This document shows positions 21,929 through 31,580 of a stretch of DNA of 64,000 bases, one piece after another (position 1 is the stretch's first letter; every line of letters begins with the position of its first letter). Under the pieces are notes generated by a model. It saw only the letters and a list, made by a program, of their open reading frames with translations, was not told where the DNA came from and made no database searches. The DNA is from Salisapilia sapeloensis. Taxonomy: Eukaryota; Oomycota; Peronosporomycetes; Peronosporales; Salisapiliaceae. Location: assembly GCA_023334545.1 (NCBI GenBank), contig JAADVB010000034.1, positions 42,095 through 106,094 of the forward strand, read 5' to 3'. The position numbers were made by a program, and so were the translations under genes.

Positions 21929-23399
21929 ATGATGGCGAAACATCATCGTGACAAAGATGACGACCGAAAGGATAAGCGCAAGGATAAACACAAAAAGAAG
22001 AGTCACGAAAAGAAGAAGAAAAAGCACAAGCGTTCGTCTAGAGAGGAAGAAGCACCGACCGTCGATCACGATGTACTATTTTATCTACAAATTTTCTATA
22101 CGCTATTGACATTATAAGATTGTAGCAAGCGATAACAGTCACAAAGAATCTATTGAATGACTTCCCAGCTATTGGTAGTGAACTCTTATCGTTGCTGCAA
22201 ATGCTCGACGATGGACAGACCGCTGTTATCGGTGGGATCGAAAACAAATCGATTAAATCCTACTTGAAAAAGCTATTTCCTTTGCTAGGATTATCCAAAG
22301 TACGTCCTCTAATCTAGTTATATGTACCTTTACTTAAACTTCAATTGTAGTTAAAAGCACCAAAAGGGGCTTATGCTAAACAGTCGACAGAGGTGAAGAA
22401 TACAAACCTTCTCGAGCTCTTCCAACGTCTACTGTCCGAGAGTGCTAGTACCAAAGAAAAGAAACCAGACGTTATTTCTGCACCGGAACCAGCAAAACGA
22501 GCGACACCGATTGGACCAACTCTACCAGCTACCGTGTCGGAAGAAACAAAGCAAGTGGACCTAGATGACTCCGATGATGAGACAGTGGGACCTGCACTTC
22601 CAGGATCCGAAGCTCAGCGACTTCCTGATCAAGCAGTGGAAGAAGAGATGGCGAAGAAAGCAGAAGAGCTGAAACAGCAGCAATGGAAAAAGGCTCGAGG
22701 GGAGAAGACGGGTGAGGAACTAGCATCATCCGGTGCAAAGCGAGAGGCTTGGATGACCATGATGCCAGAACAAGACTTTTTAAAAGATACTCTTGGAGGT
22801 GGAAACAAACCTCAACCTGGCAAAGCTGCTTCCTTTAGAGCGTATGCTTTCGTATATGACATGTCCAAGGAGCGACTCATACAGACTTGAAAATAGAAAA
22901 GAAGCTGCTCAGGTGGACGAGACGTGGTTCGAAAGTCCTGAGGAGCGTGAACGATCGAATCGAGCCAAGCTGGACATGTACGTGAACTTCAATATTTGTG
23001 CAATTGACGACTGATGTGATGCATAGGGAGTTATTGGGGTATGTGCGGCAAGAGAATGCTCCGAGGAAACCTTCAAAGCCAAGTCTAAAGTCTACAAAAC
23101 CGTCTGTGAATGAATCCATCCAGCCAAGTGCAAACGCGAAAGCGGATGAAGACATGAGAAGGCAAATGGACCAACTTCGAGAGAGTAGAGGCCCGTCTTT
23201 GCTGGAGAAATACAAGCAGCAACAAGCAGATGATAAAAAACAAGGCATTAAAAGACCAGCGACGTCTGGTTGGGACCGAGATCGGGATTTGAAAGTTAAA
23301 AAGAAAATGTCCAAGGAAGAAGCAGAGCAGATTTTGAAATCATCTCAGCAGATTAGCTCCAAGTTCGCACCTCCGACGATCTCTCGACAATTTCTCTAG
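21929..23399 (+). CDS. GPALPP1: GPALPP-motif (DUF3752) protein, GPALPP1-like
   Basis: The protein begins with a lysine/histidine-rich stretch (MMAKHHRDKDDDRKDKRKDK), as nuclear proteins often do. A helical segment (VTKNLLNDFPAIGSELLSLL) follows. The defining motifs come next: IGPTLPA and VGPALPG, then REAWMTMMPEQDF. The DUF3752 end has VDETWFESPEERERSNRAKL, SLLEKYKQQQADDKKQ, GWDRDRDLKVKKKMSKEEA and a terminal SSKFAPPTISRQFL. Five exons join in phase over short introns, for example the junction at about 22841-22890 giving FRA then LENRKEAAQV. The family's molecular role is poorly known. The ATG at 21929 is the first of two adjacent in-frame Met codons. Confidence 0.82.
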
Positions 23400-23418
23400 G
23401 TCTCTTAGATTCATCATG

Positions 23419-24418
23419 TCACTCTACTTTGCCTTGGTGTCTTGTAAACATGCGCAGCAAGCTTTGGCATTTTTCTTTGACGCCCATAACATCGAGATGT
23501 AGGATGCTAGACGATAGTTCCCAAAGCTTCTGTTTGAATGTTGCAAATGAAAAACTCTCGGCTGGTTCAATCTGACTTTCCACCTCTTTCTTGTCTTCGT
23601 ACAGCTTCCCAACTGCATTCACCATCATCTTCTTGTGAAAGCTTGCTTGCTGACGATTTTGTATGGTGCTACGTTGTTCTTCACGGTCAATATCCCGTTT
23701 TTGACGCTCAAGTAGCTCCAGCTCAGCTTTCACGTTTTCAGATGATGCCAGTGTCGTCATGGCGATAGCAATGTCATCTCTGTAGATACCTCTCAGACCT
23801 TAGATCCGAATAAAAATACGGCTAAAATGTACCGAGCTTTAGAAAAGAAGTGTAGTTTTGTATAAGCTCGTGCTCTCTGTCGAAGAGCTTTTGTGCTAGA
23901 AGGGTTGATTAAAAGCGCTTGACAGCTAATTGCCCGTGCCTTCTCCCATTCCTATATGATGGTCAGTATTGTGACTGCACCATGACCTATGCTACATATA
24001 CTACCTGCAGTGACAAGAAGCATGCTGTAAGATTGCATGTCAATGGCAACTGAAGATCTAGTTGGCACTGTCGCTTCTCTTCCGGCGTGTAACCGAAATC
24101 TAATCCGGCCAATGCTTGCAAGTAGATATCCGCAGCTGATGCATACTCTTTCTTACCAAACGCTTCGTTACCTCTTTGGCGTTGCTCTTGCACCCAATGA
24201 TGTTTGCTTTGCTTATCTAGAGAGGATGTCAGCTCCGCTGCGTGGCGTACCTTTGCCTTCGTATCCAGTGCAGCAATCTCTTTCTCGGACGTATTGAGCA
24301 GCACACCATTATCCATCCGCCGTTGTAAACTAATTTTTGCATTGTCGTCCGTCGCTACTGGTGCCATAACTTCGTTCATGCTGGAAAGCATTCGGGAGAC
24401 CGTGAACGCTTCCGCCAT
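23419..24418 (-). CDS. TPR-domain protein, co-chaperone-like
   Basis: Three exons encode the protein: 24418 to about 24006, about 23950-23840, and about 23800-23419. A non-conserved leader of about 80 residues is followed by tetratricopeptide helices: HHWVQEQRQRGNEAFGKKEY, ASAADIYLQALAGLDF, then LQLPLTCNLTACFLSLQ, EWEKARAISCQALLINPSST, and KALRQRARAYTKLHFFSKAR. This three-TPR layout, with RGNEAF at the first helix, is that of co-chaperones binding Hsp70/Hsp90 C-termini. The C-terminal third is a charged coiled coil (SENVKAELELLERQKRDIDR). No catalytic domain such as an FKBP is present. One intron is only 41 nt. The specific role is unknown. Confidence 0.72.
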
Positions 24419-24509
24419 GACGTCGGCTACAGGTTGGATTCAAAGAACTGCTGACACTAAAATGGCTTCAACGCCTCTTCATGATTTCGTCGGCTAACTT
24501 GCAATTTGT

Positions 24510-25760
24510 ATGGCTGACTCGCTCGAACTCGACACAAACGAGAACGGATTGAAATGGGAGTCCAGGATGATATCGGGGCAGCTTTCCGTGAATTCTGCGT
24601 CGGTATCCAACACGCCATTTCGATACATCGGATCCTTCTGTTCTACCTTAATTCTCGATTGATTTGTATCGACAGCGCAAAGGTATCTTGTCTGCTATCG
24701 TCCGCTTCACAGTCTTCTCTGGTCTGAATGCTCATCTATTGAATAACCTAGTGTTTTGTACTGAACGGACTCATTTTTCTCGGAAGTATCTACTTCTTTG
24801 ACCATGTTGTCATTCCTGTGATACACCTCTTCGGTGAATTGCTGCATCAGCAATTTCATTACGGGTATCTACGTCTATAGCTCCTCGGAAAGAAAATAAG
24901 TGACAAATTGTAAAATGTTCACAGGTCTGCATTGGAGACGGACGATGGAAGGGAACGTGTAGATGGCTTCGTATTCTTCTTATACCAAGTGCTTTGGATG
25001 TACCCCATCTACTGCATTAGCTTCATCCTAAATACAATTTGGTACCAAGAAATCGCCGACGATGGTATACGAAAGCACCTTCCTGTGTTATTGTACACTC
25101 CATATCCTGTCTTACACATCTATTATCCGGTATAGCATATATGCAAATGCATGGCAAGCCTTCTATTACTCCAGTCGTCGATATGATTCGGTCAGTGAGG
25201 ATCCTTCTCGCTCTGAATATCTTTTTACTAAATGCATTCTTAGAGATGAGCTATATCGTGCGCTATTGGTCGGCTTCTTTCTCCTACAGACTGTGCTTGT
25301 GTACCTCGTTCCGCTCATCGGACCTGCCACCAGCTTTGTTCATTTAAGCTGGTTGTACTCGCTCTACTGCTTCGAGTACAAGTGGTCGTTGGCTGGATGG
25401 AGCTTGGAGAAACGACTGAGCCATTTGGAGCAGTATTGGGCATACTTTGCTGGGTTCGGAAGTCCGTTTACGCTAGCAACATTCTTCGTTCCAAATTTTG
25501 TGAGCAAAGGCATTTTCGCGCTTCTCTTTCCAGTCTTCCTACTGCTAGCTGTCACGTGCGATCCGACCTTGGAAGGCCAGGACCATTCGAGGAGGCTTCC
25601 CGTCTTCCGGTATTTACTTTTAATAATATTCCTCAGAATTTGTATTGAGACTTGTTCTAGTTTGTCGCAATGGTCGACACTCCATTTCCTCCGGAGAATC
25701 GGGAAAGCAACAGGTCTCAAGACGAAGAAGCGCAAGAAGACAGAAACGAAAAGATCATAA
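24510..25760 (+). CDS. EI24: EI24-like multi-pass ER membrane protein
   Basis: The EI24 (PIG8) family are ER membrane proteins linked in animals to autophagy and apoptosis. Several short introns interrupt the first half; the last exon runs from about 25160 to 25760. Family signatures: FVLNGLIFLGSIYFFDHVV, WMYPIYCISFILNTIWYQEI (equivalent to the animal VNAIWFQDIAD), and LSWLYSLYCFEYKWSLAGWS followed by LEKRLSHLEQYWAYFAGFGS. There are about six hydrophobic segments. The C-terminus is strongly basic (KTKKRKKTETKRS), which could be an ER-retention type signal. The start at 24510 is chosen as the first ATG in a frame that splices to the first membrane segment. Its 5' end is 92 bp from the divergent TPR gene. 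Confidence 0.85.
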
Positions 25761-26195
25761 TTTCATCTGCAATAAATCAACGCAAATTCCTTTCAAACAA
25801 CACTAGTAGCAACTTTTAATCATGTTCTCTGCCCTGAACAAAGTCATCGGAATCGATGGAATGTAGCAATCTATAGATACGTGTCCTACATGGCCAGGCT
25901 TGAAATTAACACATACTTCCCCGCTCGGTGTCAACTAGACTCACCAATTTACCTATGTTTCCATCGTATAGTACATATACTTTCAGCTTTATCTTCGCTC
26001 AAAAGATCGATATATTACTAGGTGCGTTCTGCACACATGATCCTTTTCAATAATACAGCGCACATTGCTCTATAGGAACAGCCACCTTGTCTTCAATGTT
26101 CAAAGCGGCTTGTTCGAAGTGGCTATGCGTTTTTTACGCATTCAGTTTCGATCTGTACTCGACGCACATTCATTCTTGCAATTCACTTCAAGACG
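25761..26195. other. Intergenic region upstream of TMEM14
   Basis: About 435 bp, AT-rich. It must include the TMEM14 promoter. Open frames near 26065-26340 overlap the TMEM14 coding sequence in other frames and are not supported. Confidence 0.35.
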
Positions 26196-26585
26196 ATGGG
26201 CGGCAATCACCCGGCGTTCAGCTACGCAGTCCTCATCAGTTTGGCTGGCGGTATTGGATATGCTGCACGTCAGCACACGCCTTCGCTGGTCGGCGGCATG
26301 GCTCTCGGTGTTGGTTTTCTCGGTGCCGGAATGCTCGTGATAACTGATACCATCAGCGATCATTCGTTCGGGCACGGAACGTCTGCTACCATGTCTGGAG
26401 TCATCGCAGGCGTCATGGGTCGACGCGCATTGATGACCAAGATGCCTGTTCCACTCGCGATCGCGTCTGCAGGTGCTGCATGCTCCGGGTATCACGCCCA
26501 ACAGCTTCTGAACCCTCCTAACAAAGCATCGTACATTGCCGGCGCGCCCCCTGTGACAAAGACAACGCCAAAGACGCAAGAGTAA
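26196..26585 (+). CDS. TMEM14: TMEM14 family small membrane protein
   Basis: A single exon encodes 129 aa. The TMEM14 (UPF0136) pattern is clear: AFSYAVLISLAGGIGYAAR, TPSLVGGMALGVGFLGAGML, and TMSGVIAGVMGRRALMTKMP. The segments are three to four short Gly/Ala-rich helices. Human TMEM14C acts in the mitochondrial inner membrane in porphyrin handling, whereas FAX1 relatives in plants export fatty acids from plastids; which applies here is unknown. The C-terminus is hydrophilic (PPVTKTTPKTQE). Length is normal for the family. Confidence 0.88.
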   Translation: MGGNHPAFSYAVLISLAGGIGYAARQHTPSLVGGMALGVGFLGAGMLVITDTISDHSFGHGTSATMSGVIAGVMGRRALMTKMPVPLAIASAGAACSGYHAQQLLNPPNKASYIAGAPPVTKTTPKTQE

Positions 26586-26696
26586 AAGCAAAGCTACTGA
26601 ATGAACGGAAATACATTTGTGTCTTTATTTCTACGAGAAACAAATCCAATCTGTAGTCGTAAGAGTGGGGCAAATGGTGTAGTCATGTTACTCGAA

Positions 26697-27856
26697 TTAG
26701 TAGAAAAGGAGTTTTACTAGCACCACCCAGATCAATTGCGTCACGCTACATGTCCAACTCATTAGTACCTATGCACTTAGCATACGTTTATAATGCACAA
26801 ACCTGATAAAAGCAAGCATCGGAATAGTCTTCTCCTTCGTCAAGTGTTGGGAGACAACTCCCCATAAATTTGTCAGTAAAAAGTAGAGCGACCACGCCAT
26901 GCAGACGAGAAGGACGATCCAGTCGACAGCATCCATTGGCGCAATGCATGCCAACTATTTCAGTGTTAGCACAGGCCATCGTCGCTATCAATAGACAACA
27001 TACAGTGGCAGGGATGAAGATGACGCTAGAGTATCCGTAGAGGCACATGAGGAAAGAGAGTGGCACAGGGGCGTTCACGTATTTGCTTCCTAGCCACAAG
27101 ACGACAGGGAGGCCGATGAGGAAAACCTGCACTAGCGTATACGCTGATGCGAGGCGACTGAAATCATACGCCCATTTATTATGGTCTCCATCGAAATCCA
27201 GGTACGAAGCAGCATTGCTGCCGGATGCAAGAGCAAAGATTAGTGTCGTGGCGATCCATACTGGTCCGTATGCATCAGGCGAAACTTGAGCGACTTCATA
27301 GAACGGAGGATTCTTCTTGAATGGGAAGAACGCACGTAAAAGACGCTGCTGCACGTCACTCGTGTCGACGTCAAAGAACTAGCGAGTGGATATTAGTACG
27401 TTGTCATGCAATTGGGCGCTTTTGTATGCATACGGGCTTGTAAAAGGATAGAGAGAAGCATCCACAAAATGCTGCCATTCGACTGGCATTGGGGGAGTCG
27501 TCGTCGAATGGACTTTTCGACTTGGATCCGATCAACGTGTCCTTATCTGCGCGTCATGTTAACTTCATGGTACGACTAGGACTGTAGATGCTATACATAC
27601 CTCGCGGGGAAATCATGCCGTCCTCCAGCTCATCTTCCGGTACCACACTCACTTCTACTCGAGTAAAGCGACAATTTAGAGATGCCAAAGAGCCTAGTTG
27701 TGCTATCCAGACGTACCAAAGTCCAAGCCAGCCGTCCGATCCTATATAAGAACAAGCCAGGATGCAACAATTAGACTACCTTCCTTTAAGAAAAGCATCG
27801 TCTACGCTTACATTGACAGCGTTCGCCGCCGACTTCACGTCATCCTCCTTGGCCAT
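26697..27856 (-). CDS. Yip1-domain family protein, YIPF1/YIPF2-like, Golgi membrane
   Basis: YIPF proteins bind Rab GTPases in ER-Golgi trafficking. The gene has several exons. The first, from 27856 (MAKEDDVKSAANAVN), splices to DRTAGLDFG. The main exon has LRAFFPFKKNPPFYEVAQVS, PDAYGPVWIATTLIFALASG (the DLYGPFWI hallmark of YIPF1/2), LASAYTLVQVFLIGLPVVLW and LCLYGYSSVIFIPATV-type segments. The end, reached through a short intron near 26767-26800, is a last hydrophobic helix ending VKLLFY. Five membrane helices in total fit the family. The last two introns are inferred and may be off by a few bases. Confidence 0.82.
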
Positions 27857-27960
27857 CGTTTTTATAGTTTCGTGTACTCAAGTTTCCGACTGTGTCTATC
27901 TTAACACCAACTGCCAACTATCAAAAGAAAAGAAATTTAATTTCTTTTTCCTGTAGTGTC

Positions 27961-29655
27961 TTAATCTAAGTCGACGGACGGCGTTGCCGGGGCACTCGTT
28001 GCCACTGGCGCTTCTCCAACTTCTTCCTGCGTCTGTTCAGCCTCGAGCTCATCCAACTTGGCGTCATCCTCTTCCGCCTTATCTTCCGCATCCTGTACAA
28101 TCTTGGCAACGTCCGACTCGGACAATCGGCTGCTGTCCTGTTCCACCGTCAGCGTCTGGTTGCCGCTGCTCTTCTCTTCGGCGGACACGCTGAGCGTACC
28201 GTCCGTCGAAACCTTGAACGAGACTTCGACCTCAGCCTCTTCCTTTGGCAACTTCGAAATACCAGAAAGCTTGAGCTGTGCGACCAACGTGTTATCCGAC
28301 GCCATCAATCGCTCTCCTTCATAAATTTGCAAAAACACTTCTTCCTGATCGTCCACCGACGTCGTGAACGTCTCCGTGCCGGTAGCAGGCAACACTGCGC
28401 CACGGTGGATCACCTCCGACACACTGCCGTTGGCCAATGCAACAGACAAGGTCAAAGGCGTCACCTTGACGTTCTGAACTTCCTCCACCTTGGACAGACC
28501 AGCTTCGTCTACAGTGCCACGAGCAGACGCTTCGATCGTCGCTCCGTGGGCCACAACCTCATCCGGAGACAAGTGGACATACGTCTGCTTGCCATCGAAC
28601 AGCTTCTTCACGCTCTCTTGCACGGACGGAATGCGCGTGCTGCCACCAGCCAAGACGACGTGCTCGACGTCTTCCTTCTCAACGCCAGCCTCCTCGAGCA
28701 AGCTCTCGATTTCCTTGGTCGCATCACGAACGTAGTCAGCAATGAGCTCTTCGAAACGAGGGCGAGAGAGCTTAATGCTGAAGTCTTCTCCTTCCAAGAG
28801 AGAGTCGACGGCGATCTGGGCCTGCGTCTGGGTCGCCAATGACTTTTTGGCGGCTTCGCAGGCGAGCTTGAGACGGTTGGCAGCACGCGTGTTGGTGCGG
28901 ACGTCCTTGCCGGTCTTGCGTTCGAACGACTTGGCGCAGTGCTCGAAGACAGCACCAGTGAAGTCTTCGCCGCCGAGACTGTCGTTGCCCTTGGTGGCAA
29001 CGATCTGGAAGAGACCACGGTCCACCTGCAGCAGCGTGACGTCGTGCGTCGCGCCACCAAGGTCCACTACGACACAGTACGTCGGCGTGGGGGTGACCTC
29101 TGGTTCATCGAGACCGTAGGCAGCGGCAGCCGCCAACGGCTCACTGATAAAGCTAAGAACCTCTACGCCAGCTTCCTTGGCGGCATCCGAGAGCAATTGC
29201 TTGTGCTGGTCATCCGCATGAGCTGGGAGACTGAGAACTAGCTTGTCTACAGTTTCACCAGTAAAGTCCTGGGCTAGTGCAATGAGGTTCTTAAGCAAGA
29301 GGGTGCAGAATTCAAATGGAGACACTTCGTGCTTTTCGCCCGAACGCTGCGTAGCGGCCTTGAGCTGTCCCTCAGAGTCCGAGACGTCGAACGGCCAGTC
29401 CTTGACAAACTTCTTGGCGGAAACGTCCGAGTGATCCTTGCCCAAGACACGCTTGAGGTGGAAGACTGTGTTTTCGCTGTGGGAGTGGAGCTTGGAGACG
29501 GCCGTGTCGCCAATCACGACCTCATCGCCGTCGAACGTGACGAAAGCAGGGGTCGTACGGAAGCCCTGGTCATTCGCCAAGATGTTCACCTTGTTGTTCT
29601 GGAAGACGCCGACGCATCCGTGGGTCGATCCGAGGTCAATGCCTGCTGCTACCAT
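27961..29655 (-). CDS. HSPA14: Divergent Hsp70, HSPA14/Ssz1-like (ribosome-associated complex type)
   Basis: A single exon encodes 564 aa. The nucleotide-binding domain is complete: GIDLGSTHGCVGVFQNNKVN (phosphate 1), LKRVLGKDHSDVSAKKFV, ISEPLAAAAAYGLDE, VVVDLGGATHDVTLLQVD (phosphate 2, with Ala replacing the third Gly of the usual GGG), and VVLAGGSTRIPSVQ (adenosine). The interdomain linker is NVKVTPLTLSVAL instead of the conserved DVLLLDVTPLSLG, and the substrate domain is shortened, without a lid or EEVD end. The tail is acidic (EDKAEEDDAKLDELEAEQ). These traits fit atypical Hsp70s of the ribosome-associated complex, which assist a J-protein. Canonical allosteric chaperone activity is unlikely. 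HSPA14 is about 509 aa and Ssz1 538. Confidence 0.82.
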   Translation of the reverse strand: MVAAGIDLGSTHGCVGVFQNNKVNILANDQGFRTTPAFVTFDGDEVVIGDTAVSKLHSHSENTVFHLKRVLGKDHSDVSAKKFVKDWPFDVSDSEGQLKAATQRSGEKHEVSPFEFCTLLLKNLIALAQDFTGETVDKLVLSLPAHADDQHKQLLSDAAKEAGVEVLSFISEPLAAAAAYGLDEPEVTPTPTYCVVVDLGGATHDVTLLQVDRGLFQIVATKGNDSLGGEDFTGAVFEHCAKSFERKTGKDVRTNTRAANRLKLACEAAKKSLATQTQAQIAVDSLLEGEDFSIKLSRPRFEELIADYVRDATKEIESLLEEAGVEKEDVEHVVLAGGSTRIPSVQESVKKLFDGKQTYVHLSPDEVVAHGATIEASARGTVDEAGLSKVEEVQNVKVTPLTLSVALANGSVSEVIHRGAVLPATGTETFTTSVDDQEEVFLQIYEGERLMASDNTLVAQLKLSGISKLPKEEAEVEVSFKVSTDGTLSVSAEEKSSGNQTLTVEQDSSRLSESDVAKIVQDAEDKAEEDDAKLDELEAEQTQEEVGEAPVATSAPATPSVDLD

Positions 29656-30052
29656 GATGCTTTTAGTGATGAAGATGCGTAAATGGCTGGTGGGGGCTGG
29701 GCAAGGTAATTTACCAACTTCAGCTACAACTCTCAGCCAATGGAAGGACAGAATGTACGATAGCTTACTGAGCTAGGCTATAAATAACGAAGTTACTTGT
29801 TGTTCAGGATCTCTTCTTGTAAGCCAACAGCTATAAAAGATAAGACAGAGCTTTGGATATGATTTCGTCGTCTAGTCATGAAGGTGTGGTGTGCTATACT
29901 TGCTTTATCCTGTTGATCTTGTCCATATCAGTCGTGGTAACCTCCGTGTTGTAATATGTTATAAAGGGCATACGAAAAACAAGTAAGGTGGATACTTTTA
30001 GTGGACACCAAGCGATTTGTCATCCAAGGGCAAGTGGAAGAAGGTTATTGAG
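29656..30052. promoter_or_regulatory. Divergent intergenic region between Hsp70-like and NO66-like genes
   Basis: These 397 bp lie between two outward-facing start codons and contain both promoters by position. A CCAAT string occurs near 29733 and TATAAA-like strings near 29778 and 29959. Both genes act in ribosome function, so co-expression is possible, but this is inference. Confidence 0.4.
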
Positions 30053-31540
30053 ATGGCTAGAACGAAACGTAGTAAACCCGGTGACTCATATGCTGATGGA
30101 GATGCACCTCCACGTAAGCAACCAAAGCATGGAAGTAAGGAAGTTACGAAAGAAGTGATTACGAGTACCCACAGCGATAAGCTATTGAGCCAACTGCTTG
30201 GGATGCCACTGCAGACTTTTATTGACGAGTACTTTGAGAAGAAGCCACTCATCATTCGTAAGCCTGGTGATAAAGACCTTTTTGAAAGTGGTCTTTTCTC
30301 GCGCAGTAAGCTTTTGCAAGTGCTACGTGAGGAAAATGGCATTAACCACGAGCAAGGCATCACGTTATGCCAGTACAAAGATGGCGTTCGTACCAATTAC
30401 GAGCCTGAATCAAAAAATAGTCCAGTCATCACGTACGATGCTGCTGATAAATTGCTGAGTTCCAATTACAGTGCCCAGTTCTACCAGCCTCAACGTCACG
30501 TAACTGGACTCTTTCGAATCAATGCTGCATTCGAGGCGTGCTTTGGAACGCTAGCTGGTGCCAGTGCCTACCTCACTCCTCCTGGGTCCCAGGCATTGGC
30601 TCCTCATCATGATGATGTGGAAGTCTTTATCCTGCAGACGGAAGGACGAAAGCATTGGAAGCTCTACAAGCCACTGGTCGAACTAGCCGGAGAGCACAGC
30701 TCCGACTTGTCTCCAGATGAGATAGGAGAGCCGATCATGGAGACGACATTGGAGGAAGGAGACGTCATGTACTTCCCACGTGGTACCATCCACGAAGCAT
30801 CAACGGACGACACTCACTTCTCGACGCATGTGACCGTTAGCATCTACCAGCACCAGTCCTGGGCGAATTTCCTAGAAGTTGCCCTGCCTCGTGTCATCCG
30901 TCGCGCTTTCGACAATGACGTCTCCTTCCGAAAGGGCCTTCCCGTAAACTACTTGCGATACATGGGTACTCAATTTCCTCCTGACAATACGGACGCAACT
31001 GCATTCCGTTCATCTCTCCTGTCCTTGCTGAGCAAATTGCCAACGCACGTTACGCGGGAAGACTTGCACAAAGCGGCGGATGAAGCTGCAAGCGATTTCT
31101 TTGCCAATCGTCTACCTCCACGCAAATCTGTAAGCCAGGATGTGTCTCCCACAGAGGAGAATCGTGTGTTCCGATGGATCGATCGCTCCCACATTCGTAT
31201 AGCGATCGGAGAGGACGAAATGGGGTCACCAAGCGTGTCTGTTGTCTACTCGACGCAGAATTGTGCTGCCCACCACATGGGTCGTTGCGACTGCGCTGAC
31301 GAAGACGACGAAGAAGAAGATGAGGATGAGGATGAGGATGAGGAAGAAGAACTGCCGAATGAACCGCACGCACTGGCATTCCCGGCCGATATGGCTCCTC
31401 CTCTCCTCAAGCTGTACTCCTCCTACCCTGAGTACAGCGCGATTCCAGATCTCGTTGCAACAGGCGTGGAAGAGGTGACAGTACGAGGCATGTTACTACG
31501 TCTGTGGTCAGAAGGGTTATTAGAGGTGGAAGACAAATGA
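30053..31540 (+). CDS. RIOX1: JmjC ribosomal oxygenase, RIOX1/NO66-MINA53 family
   Basis: Members hydroxylate histidine residues of ribosomal proteins (NO66 acts on RPL8, MINA53 on RPL27A) using Fe(II) and 2-oxoglutarate. The single exon encodes 495 aa from the ATG at 30053; the open frame upstream has no ATG. A basic leader precedes LLGMPLQTFIDEYFEKKPLI, the family start. The cupin core has ASAYLTPPGSQALAPHHDDV and EVFILQTEGRKHWKLYKP, giving the H-x-D of the iron site, and GDVMYFPRGTIHEAS gives the distal His. Then THVTVSIYQHQSWANFLE and a winged-helix C-terminus. An acidic insert at about 31300-31360 (a run of Asp/Glu) sits within the C-terminal domain and is not typical. NO66 is more likely than MINA from the LTPPGSQ context. 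Confidence 0.88.
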   Translation: MARTKRSKPGDSYADGDAPPRKQPKHGSKEVTKEVITSTHSDKLLSQLLGMPLQTFIDEYFEKKPLIIRKPGDKDLFESGLFSRSKLLQVLREENGINHEQGITLCQYKDGVRTNYEPESKNSPVITYDAADKLLSSNYSAQFYQPQRHVTGLFRINAAFEACFGTLAGASAYLTPPGSQALAPHHDDVEVFILQTEGRKHWKLYKPLVELAGEHSSDLSPDEIGEPIMETTLEEGDVMYFPRGTIHEASTDDTHFSTHVTVSIYQHQSWANFLEVALPRVIRRAFDNDVSFRKGLPVNYLRYMGTQFPPDNTDATAFRSSLLSLLSKLPTHVTREDLHKAADEAASDFFANRLPPRKSVSQDVSPTEENRVFRWIDRSHIRIAIGEDEMGSPSVSVVYSTQNCAAHHMGRCDCADEDDEEEDEDEDEDEEEELPNEPHALAFPADMAPPLLKLYSSYPEYSAIPDLVATGVEEVTVRGMLLRLWSEGLLEVEDK

Positions 31541-31580
31541 AAAGACGGCTACACATTTTCTTGTTGTGTTTCTTGATGGT

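Noticed and set aside
28327-29241. Several plus-strand frames opposite the Hsp70-like gene
   Set aside because: Antisense shadows of a conserved gene with strong codon bias.
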